DNA of 64,000 nucleotides, taken from positions 434,001 to 498,000 of the forward strand of contig NZ_JAKGAS010000002.1 in NCBI RefSeq assembly GCF_021532655.1, read 5' to 3'. Each line of letters begins with the position of its first letter. The first letter of the stretch is position 1. Position numbers and translations under genes: made by a program. Shown here one piece after another: positions 26,128 to 35,428 of this stretch. This stretch comes from Paraglaciecola algarum. Lineage in GTDB: Bacteria; Pseudomonadota; Gammaproteobacteria; Enterobacterales; Alteromonadaceae. The notes below the pieces were generated by a model, which ran no database searches, was not told the DNA's origin, and saw only the letters and a list, made by a program, of their open reading frames with translations.

Positions 26128-26264
26128 GTTATTGGTGTGCAAGCATAAATTCGAATGTATGACTTGTTAAGCAATGGTCACATGAGGTACTGAACTATTT
26201 ATTATTAGTTTCAATATCTCGTTGATAGAGTCGAATATTAAAATTTAGAAATAGAGGACATTAA

Positions 26265-26435
26265 ATGATGGAAAGTCATAATCCAGTTGAAAGCAAGAAA
26301 TCTAGCTGCAGTAATGCCAGTTGCTGTGCTCCTAAAACACCGATAATTAGAAGTTCACCAAAGGTTGGCCGCAACGATCCATGTATATGTGGTAATGGTC
26401 GTAAATATAAGAAATGTTGTGGAAAAAATACTTAG
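26265..26435 (+). CDS. Small SEC-C zinc-binding motif protein
   Basis: 56 residues, with AGAGG about 7 bp before the first of two ATGs. The C-terminal half is a complete SEC-C metal-binding motif, [19 protein letters not shown], with Cys40, Cys42, Cys51 and Cys52 as zinc ligands. The N-terminal half has three more Cys (CSNASCC). SEC-C motifs occur at the end of SecA and in many small proteins of unknown role. It lies divergent from the ABC operon and ahead of the SNF2 gene. Function unknown. Confidence 0.8.
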   Translation: MMESHNPVESKKSSCSNASCCAPKTPIIRSSPKVGRNDPCICGNGRKYKKCCGKNT

Positions 26436-26535
26436 CTATTCTACGTATTAAGTTAGTTACAACCATTTTCATTTTCTATTTTTGACTGAGAATCTAAATT
26501 TGTTTGTTAAGATTAGGGTTGGTTTTAAACTAAAC

Positions 26536-26563
26536 AAAAAAGCCCGAATATTGCTATTCGGGC
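26536..26563 (-). terminator. Hairpin with T tract on the minus strand
   Basis: GCCCGAATA (26542-26550) and TATTCGGGC (26555-26563), loop TTGC. Read leftwards it is followed by six T. It would block leftward transcription toward the ABC operon, or act on the plus strand as a weaker terminator of the SEC-C gene. Confidence 0.6.
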
Positions 26564-26663
26564 CGTAATAATACTAAAATTTAAAATTAGTAAGTTTGTT
26601 TTGCACTGTTATATTTGTTAGTTTCATAGCATTAATCTCAGCTCCTAATCAAATAACCCTTCA

Positions 26664-29600
26664 ATGAAACTTGTCTCTTTAATCCAACCAAATACAGAAC
26701 ATCAAATTGAATCTTTATATCAAACCTTTTTGTGTCTTGAACAGGCTCAGAAAAGTGTATTAACAGTTTTAGCTGTGGTCTATAAACCTATTGGTATTAC
26801 AAAGCTAGGTTTGTTATTGGATATGTTGGTTGATGTGGATTTTTTACCCCTGAGTAAAAAGGATTATCGCGCAGCTTTGCAACACAAAGAACCTCTATTG
26901 CAACAGTTGTTGTTAACTTCGAGCAGAGAAGGGCTACAGATTAATCGGTTATTGGCGAACAAGTTAGTCGCTGAAATAGGTCAACTCCCAACTCTTGGTG
27001 AATTCACCGAAAAAGCATCAGCAAAAGATAAATTGTTAGAAATTATTATGACTGGGGAGGAAATAGTCCCGGTCGCTAATAGTTATGATTGGCAAAATAA
27101 GAGAGCGGATAAAAATAGAGTGATCCGCGATCTCTATTTTCTATATTCAGCCGACAAAATAGCAGATGGGTTAACATTTAATAAAAATCCACAAATTATT
27201 GAGCATGATAACAACGCTGTTTTAGTTGGCCTGTTTTTTATTCCTTTTGACTTAACTCATTTTTTAACATTACCTAACAATATTCAGTATCAAGCTTTTG
27301 CCACGCTGATTCGTCAGTGTCAAACAGACGGACAGAGTTGTGAATACGCTATTCAAATATTAGAACAAGTTTGTCACGCTCACCCTGATCCAACAGCCCC
27401 ATCATACAATGCAAGTTGCCACCATTTATTAGCCGAACAATACCTGTATCAAATGCGTTTTGAGGATTTTATAAAATTACATAATCCACGAGATACCAGT
27501 AGTTACGGATTACAGCTATGGGGTGCGTACAGCTTTTTGAGCGGCGAAAACCAGCAGGCACTCAGTTATTTTGAACAAGCTATTAAAGCCAAAAACAAGC
27601 TTACTAAACGTAAAAAACAATATTTAAATGAAGTGTTAGGGTGTTTTTACAAACTAGCATTAATGGTTGAGGCTAATCAAAACGATGCAAGTTATTTTGC
27701 AACAGCCATACAACAAGTCGAATTTGAAGAAAGTGACCGTAAAGTTAATAGTGATTTTTATGCAGTTGGGCGCGTTTATATTCGACCCATTAAAAGTTTA
27801 TCTAATGCTGAGAAGTATTCTGTGCAAATCGAGTACAGTGCGGTTGATGAAGAAATTGACTTCTTTTGTCATCAGCTTTGCTACCTGACGTACTTCATAG
27901 GACAGGTGTGGTGTAACCAAGCGAAAGATAAGCAGCTTGCCAATTTAGCTCAGAAATACCAAATCCATTTTATTCAGCTTGGCTACCCCTTGTTTGCCGA
28001 GCTATGTGGACAAATAGTCGCCAATTTTGGCCAGACAGCTTATATTCCTACCGCCAATTCCTCTGACTCAAAGCTAGTGGATATATGTTCACTGGTTACC
28101 ACCAAAGAACAATGGGACTTAGCCCTAGATAAACTGATTGCCTTAAATCCCAAAGCTCCAAACAACACGACAAATGACAAACCTAAAGTCGTCAAGCCTG
28201 TGCGGTTAATTTGGGAGCTTGAACAAGGATATGAAGATTGTTTAAAAGCCCGAGAACAAAAGTTAACTAAATCCGGTTGGAGCAAAGGACGCACTATTTC
28301 ATTAAAACGCCTAAAAGAAGAAACAGAAACCTTTGAGTACTTGAGCGACAGCGACAAGTTACTATGTCGTACTATTAGAGTGTATCAATCTTGGGGATAT
28401 TATGGAAAAACCGAATATGTGCTGCAAGGTTTATCAGCATTAAATGCGGCTGTGGGTATTGATAACTTATATTCGGTAGATGACTTAAGCCAAGCCATAG
28501 AAATAGTTAAGTGTGAACCAGAGTTGTTAGTCAGTGAACAAGGTAATCAACTTTGCTTGAGCATTGCTAACTTTGATAGTGGTCTCGAAGACTCAGAAGA
28601 ACAAACAGTTTATGACCTGAGAGCTGTGTCTGAAAGTCGACTACAACTCACTGAGTTTTCAGCTGATCACGTTAAAGTGGCGCAAATTATTGGTGAAAGT
28701 GGTTTGTTAATTCCTATTAGTGCGAAACAAAAAGCGCTAGATGGTATCGCTGCTATCGCGCCATTTTTAAATATTCAGTCAGATATGTCTGAGCTGGATA
28801 CTGGCTTAGACACAATAGAATGTGAGCATAATTTAGTCATTAATATTGAACCTGTGGAAACAGGTTTAGCTTTTACTTGTGTGGTGATGCCTTTTGGTGA
28901 CCAAGGTCCGGCTTTTAAGCCTGGCATTGGCAATGCTAGTTTAACTAGCGATATAAAGGGTAAGCGCCTAGCCACCCAAAGAGACTTAGTGCGAGAAGAG
29001 GCTTTATTAGACGAACTGGATAAAGCATGCCCGGCTTTTTTAGCTATGTCTGACAACGTATTAATACAAGACGATTTACAAACTGCTTTAGCGACTCTAG
29101 AACAACTAGAAGTAGCTGCATCTCTAGCAAAATTTGAATTAATTTTACGCTGGCCAAAAGGCAAAAAAATAAGCTTAAGCAAAAAATTAGAAAGTCAGCA
29201 CCTTCAGCTCAAAATGGGTAAAAAAAGCGAATGGTTTGATATAACTGGTGACTTGCAAGTAGACAACGAACAAGTAATTGAACTTCGCAAACTACTCGAA
29301 TTAGTTAAAACCAGTAATGGTCGATTTGTGTCATTAGGTAGTGAACAAATACTCGCCCTGTCTGAAGATTTACGTCACAAGCTAGAGCAAATTAACCAAG
29401 TCACAGATGATGGTAAGTTTCACCCTTTAGCTAGCTTACAGCTTGAAGAAGCCACCACAGGTATGCGTATGAAAACCATACACGCTTGGGATGAGCAAAC
29501 TAAAAGGATGCATCAAGCTAATGCCATAGAGCCGCAAATTCCGTCTACTTTTCAAGCTCAACTGAGAGATTACCAGCTAGTAGGTTTTGACTGGGCATCA

Positions 29601-30968
29601 CGGTTAGCACATTGGGGCGCAGGCGCTTGTTTAGCCGATGATATGGGCTTAGGTAAAACCTTACAAGCCTTGGCTGTGTTGTTAGCCCGCGCAAGCGACG
29701 GCCCGAGTTTAGTGATTGCCCCCACATCTGTATGTTTTAACTGGCAACAAGAAGCCTTAAAATTTGCGCCAACATTAAATTTAAAATTATTTGCCGATTC
29801 TAGTAGTAGTTTGCAGCGCCAAGACTTGTTAAATGAGTTAAATCCTTTTGATTGCGTGATCATTAGTTATGGCTTGTTGCAAAGAGAAAGTGAATTACTC
29901 AAAAACGTACATTGGCACACGATTGTGGCTGACGAAGCCCAAGCATTAAAAAATCCGTTAGCCAAACGAACTAAAGCTGCTTTTGCTTTAAAAGGTGATT
30001 TTAAAATGATCACCACAGGCACACCCATAGAAAACGACTTAACTGAGTTGTGGAGCTTGTTCCGTTTTATCAATCCTGGATTATTGGGTAATGTTAAACG
30101 TTTTGCTGAGCGTTTCTCGTTACCTATTGAAAATGCAAAAGAAGATAAACTGGCTGCTCATAAAGCTAGGCAAGGCTTAAAAACCTTGATCCAACCTTTT
30201 ATTTTACGGCGTATGAAAAATCAAGTGTTAACCGAGTTACCGCCCCGAACCGAGATTAATATTCAAGTAGAAATGAGCGCCAAAGAGCGTGATTTTTACG
30301 AAGCCCTTAGACTTAATGCTATAGACAATATCAGTCAAAGTGGTCAACAAGGCCATGTGGGTGAACAGCGGATAAAAATGCTGGCCGAGCTAGTCAAGCT
30401 TCGCCAAGCTTGTTGTCACCCCAAATTAGTCATGGCAGAAAGTGAGCTGCCCAGTGCTAAACTGACAGCTCTTGATGAACTATTAGAAGAACTTAAAGTA
30501 AATAATCATAAAGCGTTGATTTTTAGCCAGTTTGTAGGCCACTTACAAATCATCAAACAACATCTAGAAAACAAAGGTTTTAGCTATCAATACCTAGATG
30601 GTTCTACTCCACAAAAAGAACGACAAAAAAGAGTTAACGCCTTTCAAAGTGGTGAAGGTGATATCTTTTTAATCAGCTTAAAAGCTGGTGGCTCAGGACT
30701 AAATTTAACCGCCGCAGACTATGTAATTCACATGGATCCATGGTGGAACCCAGCAGTAGAAGAACAAGCTTCTGATCGCGCCCATCGCATAGGCCAAAAA
30801 CGGCCAGTGACCATTTACCGCTTGATCACCCAAAACACCATAGAAGAAAAAATAGTGGCGTTACATCAACATAAACGAGACTTAGCCGACAAACTCTTAT
30901 CCGGCAACGAAGCCGCCACTAAGCTTTCGGTAGAAGATATGTTGAATTTACTTAAAGAGAATTTTTGA
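26664..30968 (+). CDS. SNF2-family ATPase/helicase with long N-terminal region
   Basis: 1434 residues. The C-terminal 490 residues are a full SNF2 motor: Walker A DDMGLGKT (about 991-998), DEAQ (about 1088-1091), TTGTPIENDLTELWSLFRFI, then helicase lobe 2 with IFSQFVGHLQII, YLDGSTPQKER, GGSGLNLTAADYVIHMDPWWNP and the DRAHRIGQ arginine-finger motif. The N-terminal 900 or more residues contain no recognised nuclease, methylase or SWIM zinc finger; parts around 270-340 look helical, TPR-like. Bacterial SNF2 proteins remodel protein-DNA complexes (RapA-like) and also occur in defence loci. It stands just upstream of the putative immune operons but has its own start region, so linkage is uncertain. 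Confidence 0.85.
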   Translation: MKLVSLIQPNTEHQIESLYQTFLCLEQAQKSVLTVLAVVYKPIGITKLGLLLDMLVDVDFLPLSKKDYRAALQHKEPLLQQLLLTSSREGLQINRLLANKLVAEIGQLPTLGEFTEKASAKDKLLEIIMTGEEIVPVANSYDWQNKRADKNRVIRDLYFLYSADKIADGLTFNKNPQIIEHDNNAVLVGLFFIPFDLTHFLTLPNNIQYQAFATLIRQCQTDGQSCEYAIQILEQVCHAHPDPTAPSYNASCHHLLAEQYLYQMRFEDFIKLHNPRDTSSYGLQLWGAYSFLSGENQQALSYFEQAIKAKNKLTKRKKQYLNEVLGCFYKLALMVEANQNDASYFATAIQQVEFEESDRKVNSDFYAVGRVYIRPIKSLSNAEKYSVQIEYSAVDEEIDFFCHQLCYLTYFIGQVWCNQAKDKQLANLAQKYQIHFIQLGYPLFAELCGQIVANFGQTAYIPTANSSDSKLVDICSLVTTKEQWDLALDKLIALNPKAPNNTTNDKPKVVKPVRLIWELEQGYEDCLKAREQKLTKSGWSKGRTISLKRLKEETETFEYLSDSDKLLCRTIRVYQSWGYYGKTEYVLQGLSALNAAVGIDNLYSVDDLSQAIEIVKCEPELLVSEQGNQLCLSIANFDSGLEDSEEQTVYDLRAVSESRLQLTEFSADHVKVAQIIGESGLLIPISAKQKALDGIAAIAPFLNIQSDMSELDTGLDTIECEHNLVINIEPVETGLAFTCVVMPFGDQGPAFKPGIGNASLTSDIKGKRLATQRDLVREEALLDELDKACPAFLAMSDNVLIQDDLQTALATLEQLEVAASLAKFELILRWPKGKKISLSKKLESQHLQLKMGKKSEWFDITGDLQVDNEQVIELRKLLELVKTSNGRFVSLGSEQILALSEDLRHKLEQINQVTDDGKFHPLASLQLEEATTGMRMKTIHAWDEQTKRMHQANAIEPQIPSTFQAQLRDYQLVGFDWASRLAHWGAGACLADDMGLGKTLQALAVLLARASDGPSLVIAPTSVCFNWQQEALKFAPTLNLKLFADSSSSLQRQDLLNELNPFDCVIISYGLLQRESELLKNVHWHTIVADEAQALKNPLAKRTKAAFALKGDFKMITTGTPIENDLTELWSLFRFINPGLLGNVKRFAERFSLPIENAKEDKLAAHKARQGLKTLIQPFILRRMKNQVLTELPPRTEINIQVEMSAKERDFYEALRLNAIDNISQSGQQGHVGEQRIKMLAELVKLRQACCHPKLVMAESELPSAKLTALDELLEELKVNNHKALIFSQFVGHLQIIKQHLENKGFSYQYLDGSTPQKERQKRVNAFQSGEGDIFLISLKAGGSGLNLTAADYVIHMDPWWNPAVEEQASDRAHRIGQKRPVTIYRLITQNTIEEKIVALHQHKRDLADKLLSGNEAATKLSVEDMLNLLKENF

Positions 30969-30996
30969 GGTTAGAGAATATTGATAGAAAACTTTG

Positions 30997-31026
30997 TGTC
31001 CCGTCCTAGAATAAGTTGACGGGACA
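30997..31026. repeat. Inverted repeat TGTCCCGTC / GACGGGACA
   Basis: A perfect 9-bp inverted repeat with a 12-nt loop just after the SNF2 gene, much richer in GC than its surroundings. It has no T tract, so it is a poor terminator. It could be a scar of a lost mobile element or a dispersed hairpin. The rest of 30969-31314 shows no gene. Confidence 0.45.
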
Positions 31027-31053
31027 TTGATGCGTTCGTAATTCGGTTGATAC

Positions 31054-31068
31054 TTTGTATGATACAAA
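31054..31068. promoter_or_regulatory. Palindrome TTTGTAT-G-ATACAAA
   Basis: A perfect 7+1+7 palindrome about 250 bp upstream of the RyR-domain gene. Operator-like in form; no known regulator assigned. Confidence 0.4.
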
Positions 31069-31253
31069 ATAAATTTTTCAAAATTTAGGTTATTTGTTGA
31101 TTTTTCATTATCGAAAATTGAATGCTTAGTAAAGAATAATTCAGTAATTTCATCAAATATTGAGTGCTAAATTAGTAAGGAGCAGCAATATCATTCATCT
31201 CTATAAAATTGTGTATTTAATAAACGTGATTTTTGATCTAACCTAGCATTTAA

Positions 31254-31267
31254 GTTTCAGCTGAAAC
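31254..31267. promoter_or_regulatory. Palindrome GTTTCAGCTGAAAC
   Basis: A perfect 14-bp palindrome 48 bp upstream of the RyR-domain gene start, in a position suited to repressing or activating its promoter. Confidence 0.45.
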
Positions 31268-31314
31268 ACAGTTTGTGTGTCTTATTTGTAGGATAAACTT
31301 TAAAAGGAAATTAA

Positions 31315-33012
31315 TTGAAAGGTTCAGATACACATTCATTATTTTCACAGAAAGAACGCTTTACGCTTATCGTGCTAGGCGGGCTTGCGTTTCTCTTTGG
31401 TGTTATTGGTTATCACCAGCACTTGTCTGCTATTAAGCAGGCCGCGACATTTAGTGATCTTGCATATTTATCGGTTAATCTTTTCTTTATGCAATTTACT
31501 GAAAAAGGTCCTTTACCTATTTCGTTGGATATTGCACGTTGGCTTGCACCCGCAACGCTAAGTTATACTTTGATCAAGACTGCGATGGGGTTAATGACAA
31601 GTCGCTTACAAAAACTAAAGTTCAGACACCTAAAAGATCATGCAGTTATTGTTGGCGTCGACGAGCACAGCGCTCAAGTGGCTTTATCATTTCGTGAGAA
31701 AGGTTTGGTAACATTAGCTGTAGATAAAAATGAACAAAACAAATATTGGGGTCACTTAAGAAAAAATGGTGTGTTTACATTTGTTGTAAACCCATCTGAT
31801 CAATCACTGTTGCAAGCAGTGAATATAAAACAAGCCAAATACTTATTTGTGGCAACTCAGTCTGATGCAACAAACTTAAAAGTAACCTACGACACCCATC
31901 ATATTAAGCAAAGTTCGAGCAGTAAAAGTTTATTAGAGACAGTTTGCCAAATTCACAACCGTTCTCTGCGTTACGCGCTATATAACAGGCCTCTATTTAC
32001 AACCAATCACCCAAACCATAATACGCGCTTAGTAGATTACAACGCTATTGCCGCTAGATGGTTATTGAATGAGTATGGCCCTCATAAGCTTATCGATAGT
32101 TTTGCTACAGCAAGTTCGTTAAAAATCGTTATTCTAGGTTCGGATAAAATATACATTGACCTTATTATTAAACTTGCTTCCCTAGGTCTTTATCAATCAG
32201 CTGAACATTTACATGTAGCGCTTATACATAAAGATGCGCTTTCCTTACGCAAACTGTTAGTGAGTCAAGCTTCTGCTGTCAATGAGCTTATTACATTCGA
32301 AGCCATTGAAGTCGATGGTTACGAAGATTTATCTTATGCGGCAAGAGTGCAAAATATTTGCCCTGATCTTATCTATTTGTGTGAACAACAGACGGACCAA
32401 AAAGTGTTAGCTATTCAACAATTAATAGATAATTCTTTTCAAGGCCAAATCGTGGTGTGTGAGCTTGAAAACCAAAGCACGTTCAAATGGTTAGAAGATG
32501 AATTTAAACATCAGCAAAATATTAAATTTGCGAAAATAAATACCGCAACATGTGACTACAACAATGTATTTGAAAATAAGCTTGATGCCTTAGCAAAAGC
32601 CATTCATGACGATTACGTTCACCAGCAGTTAGCAAATGGTGATTCACCATCGCAAAACTCGTCTTTGGTAGATTGGTCCGCATTGCCCGAAATATTAAAA
32701 GACGCCAACCGAAATCAAGCCGATCACGTATTGATTAAATGCCAATATTTAACAAACTCAAGCTCCCCATCAGTTGAGGAGGTGCAGTCTGCTCTGACTC
32801 AAGATAAAAAATTAGTATTGGCTCAAATGGAGCATCGCCGCTGGCTGGCCGAGAAAAAACTTGCAGGTTGGCGCTATACCGAAGGGAGCAAAAACCCAGC
32901 TAAAAAGTTGTCACCTAGCTTAATAGAATGGGATGCACTATCCGAAGCAGAAAAACAAAAAGACATAGCAACAATAGACCAGTTGCCCGAGCTTATTAAG
33001 CTAATGTATTAG
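31315..33012 (+). CDS. Membrane TrkA-N/RCK-like protein with C-terminal RyR domain
   Basis: 565 residues, TTG start with AAGGAA 6 bp upstream. TM helix about 15-34, a second hydrophobic stretch about 48-60 (possibly a pore loop), TM about 75-95. A Rossmann-like region resembling TrkA-N/RCK begins at about 105 (HAVIVGVDEHSAQVALSF), though its glycine motif is degenerate; a second Rossmann-like half begins near 270 (KIVILGSDKIYIDLI). The last 60 residues are a ryanodine-receptor-type (RyR) domain: MEHRRWLAEKKLAGWRY, SLIEWDALSEAEKQKD and LPELI. This looks like a ligand-gated two-TM ion channel or membrane effector. The downstream SLOG gene is 20 bp away. Prokaryotic RyR domains are known from nucleotide-signalling conflict systems; the function here is inferred. 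Confidence 0.75.
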   Translation: MKGSDTHSLFSQKERFTLIVLGGLAFLFGVIGYHQHLSAIKQAATFSDLAYLSVNLFFMQFTEKGPLPISLDIARWLAPATLSYTLIKTAMGLMTSRLQKLKFRHLKDHAVIVGVDEHSAQVALSFREKGLVTLAVDKNEQNKYWGHLRKNGVFTFVVNPSDQSLLQAVNIKQAKYLFVATQSDATNLKVTYDTHHIKQSSSSKSLLETVCQIHNRSLRYALYNRPLFTTNHPNHNTRLVDYNAIAARWLLNEYGPHKLIDSFATASSLKIVILGSDKIYIDLIIKLASLGLYQSAEHLHVALIHKDALSLRKLLVSQASAVNELITFEAIEVDGYEDLSYAARVQNICPDLIYLCEQQTDQKVLAIQQLIDNSFQGQIVVCELENQSTFKWLEDEFKHQQNIKFAKINTATCDYNNVFENKLDALAKAIHDDYVHQQLANGDSPSQNSSLVDWSALPEILKDANRNQADHVLIKCQYLTNSSSPSVEEVQSALTQDKKLVLAQMEHRRWLAEKKLAGWRYTEGSKNPAKKLSPSLIEWDALSEAEKQKDIATIDQLPELIKLMY

Positions 33013-33032
33013 AACACGTAAAGGTTACGCAG

Positions 33033-35162
33033 ATGACGACAATACTAGATGACACAACATTAGCCCTATACCAAGACATAGCGCAAAACCCTAAAGTACC
33101 GATGACTTTGCGAGTAGGGGTTGCTGGCCCACGATACCTTAGTTCAGACGACATAAATACAGCCACCCAAGCGCTAAGTAACATATCTACTGCTATTGCA
33201 AAAACACTCAAAGGCTATATTAACGAAAGCCCCATTGCTAAAGCATTTTATGACGTAGCCAATTACACCCAGCCCACCCTAAGATTTACCAGTTCATTGG
33301 CAATTGGTGCTGACCGCCTTAGCATGTCATCAGAGGTTTCAGATAGTTTAAAAAACACAGCGAATTGTGAATACGCTGGTATTCTGCCTTTTTTACTCGA
33401 GCAGTGTGAAATGGGGTTTAGCGACGAGCAAAGAAGTACCGAACAAAAGCAAAACGACTGGCAAGAATTAAACTCGCTGGCCAATCAAATCAAACAACAA
33501 GATAAAGCACGGCTAATAGAATTAGATGGTGATATAAGCACGCCTGAATCACGAGACCAAGCACATTACCGGTGTGCTGAGTACTTAGTTGAAAACATAG
33601 ACTTACTCATTGTTATTACTAAAGATAAAACCGCAATAGCGCCTTTGCATCACAAAGCGGGCACTGCAACCACAATGCAATTGGCACATGACGCTGGCAG
33701 ACCAGTCATTGAAATGGTTTTAAGACAAGACAATCAGTCCCCTGAAATACGCCTGCATCAAGCCAAACGATTTGGCCGTGACGAAGCACCAGAAAAAAAT
33801 ACCGACGAAAATCTAGAGCGCATGCTTTCTCGCATAGTACTATTTGGTAGTTTGTTTAAATTAGATGAATCTCGCGAGAGCAGTAATACAAATGCGCCAG
33901 CAAGCATTACAGACAAACAGAAACAGCTAACACTCATATCTGCTGGATTACAAACACATATATCCGACAAATCTAAATTAACTGTCACCAACACAAAAAG
34001 TGCCGAAGTAGATTTTGATTATCAAGGGCCCATTAGATCTGAATTTTCGATTACTGACCGATTACGGGGAGGCAGATTTTTTAAATCATTTACAAGTTTG
34101 ATGTCAAACAAAAAGCAAATCAGTGATAACAAAGAAGAAATGCAAAAACTTGACGAATGTGAAGATTTTAAAAGTGATTCTTCAGCAAATAATGCCAAAG
34201 AGGCCCATACTTGGTTCAGCTATTTTCTTCGAGCAGACTCCCTGGCCATAAGGTATGCATCAATTCATCGTAGTACCTATTTATTGATATATTTATTTGC
34301 TGCTGCCGCTCTTATTACAGCGGCGAGTGCTATGAATTTTCAAAACTCAAAGGGGCTTGTATCTGTATTAATAGGAATTGAGTCTGTCATTCTTGCGCTT
34401 ATTTTTATTTTGTATAAACAAGATCATCACAACCACCATAGATGGTTGCAAAATCGTTGTTTAGCAGAGGCGATTAGGCCCAACATATACTTAAGCCAAT
34501 TTGGAAGATGTTTCTCGTTTTTTACTAATCGTAGTAGTGATGAATTCATGCATCGTGAGGTAATGGGGCACAACCAAAGCGGCGCTCAGTGGGTATGTAT
34601 ACAGGCTGAGTTGGTTAACCGTCACATAGGGTTTGGGCATTGCAGGTATTCTCAAGATGCCATTAAACAGTCAACTCAGTTTCTTAAATCAAAATGGTTA
34701 GAGGGGCAAATTGCTTATCACAGGTCTAATGCAGCTAGTATGCAGAGCATAGGTAAAAGATTTACAACAATCACCCACGTGCTATTTTGGCTAACCGTTG
34801 GTGCGTTAGCCATAAAAGCAATATTATTTATTACCGGTAATAAAGGCTTAGATGCAAATGACGAAGTAGCAATAACTTGGTTGAATAATCTGTATATGTT
34901 TTCCACATTAGGTACTGCTGTATTTCCAATATTAGGTACTGCTATTTTTGCCATACGTAATCATTCTGAATTTGATATCTCTTCTCAACGTTCGTTAACC
35001 ATGCGGGCTTTTTTTAAGAGCATACGAAATGCAATTTTCGTAAAACAAGGCAAGCCGAGCCAACTGCTGGATAAAGAATTAAACAGGCTGACAGAAGTAA
35101 GTGCTAAAGAGGTATCAGACTGGCTAGAAATATACGAAGTTAAAGAATCAGAGCCGGGTTAA
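33033..35162 (+). CDS. SLOG-domain protein with SLATT-like transmembrane C-terminus
   Basis: 709 residues. Residues about 22-270 fit a SLOG (Rossmann-like nucleotide sensor) domain: TLRVGVAGPRYL, SSLAIGADRLS, LPFLLEQCEMGF, NIDLLIVITKD and HKAGTATTMQLAHDAGRPVI parallel the GxxGHR, GADRL and GGTA motifs of SLOG proteins, with Pro in place of the usual His. The C-terminal half has about four TM helices in two pairs (about 410-455 and 585-645), with WLQNRCLAEAIR between the pairs, as in SLATT/DUF4231 membrane effectors. By analogy, SLOG would bind a nucleotide signal and the TM part would perturb the membrane. It is co-transcribed with the RyR gene. Confidence 0.75.
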   Translation: MTTILDDTTLALYQDIAQNPKVPMTLRVGVAGPRYLSSDDINTATQALSNISTAIAKTLKGYINESPIAKAFYDVANYTQPTLRFTSSLAIGADRLSMSSEVSDSLKNTANCEYAGILPFLLEQCEMGFSDEQRSTEQKQNDWQELNSLANQIKQQDKARLIELDGDISTPESRDQAHYRCAEYLVENIDLLIVITKDKTAIAPLHHKAGTATTMQLAHDAGRPVIEMVLRQDNQSPEIRLHQAKRFGRDEAPEKNTDENLERMLSRIVLFGSLFKLDESRESSNTNAPASITDKQKQLTLISAGLQTHISDKSKLTVTNTKSAEVDFDYQGPIRSEFSITDRLRGGRFFKSFTSLMSNKKQISDNKEEMQKLDECEDFKSDSSANNAKEAHTWFSYFLRADSLAIRYASIHRSTYLLIYLFAAAALITAASAMNFQNSKGLVSVLIGIESVILALIFILYKQDHHNHHRWLQNRCLAEAIRPNIYLSQFGRCFSFFTNRSSDEFMHREVMGHNQSGAQWVCIQAELVNRHIGFGHCRYSQDAIKQSTQFLKSKWLEGQIAYHRSNAASMQSIGKRFTTITHVLFWLTVGALAIKAILFITGNKGLDANDEVAITWLNNLYMFSTLGTAVFPILGTAIFAIRNHSEFDISSQRSLTMRAFFKSIRNAIFVKQGKPSQLLDKELNRLTEVSAKEVSDWLEIYEVKESEPG

Positions 35163-35428
35163 ATAGATGGTTGATATCTCCCCAGTCAACAAGGCTACTT
35201 ACTGTGCGATTGATAGATATTCTAAAAAGTTATTAATCACCGCGTCAGGAAAAGCCCGGATACAACATATGGTTTATGGCCAAAAATCAGTATTGATATA
35301 AATAGAAATCAAAGGCTTTATTGAGATTCCTTTTTTTATATGTTGCTAACGCTTAAGTGAACTAAAGTGCCCTAAGTCACGAACAAAGCAGACTTTCTTG
35401 ATTTAATCACAATATTAGTCCTAGATTA

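Noticed and set aside
28775..29182. 135-codon minus-strand open frame inside the SNF2 gene
   Set aside because: Antisense to a strongly supported gene; composition is typical of shadow frames.
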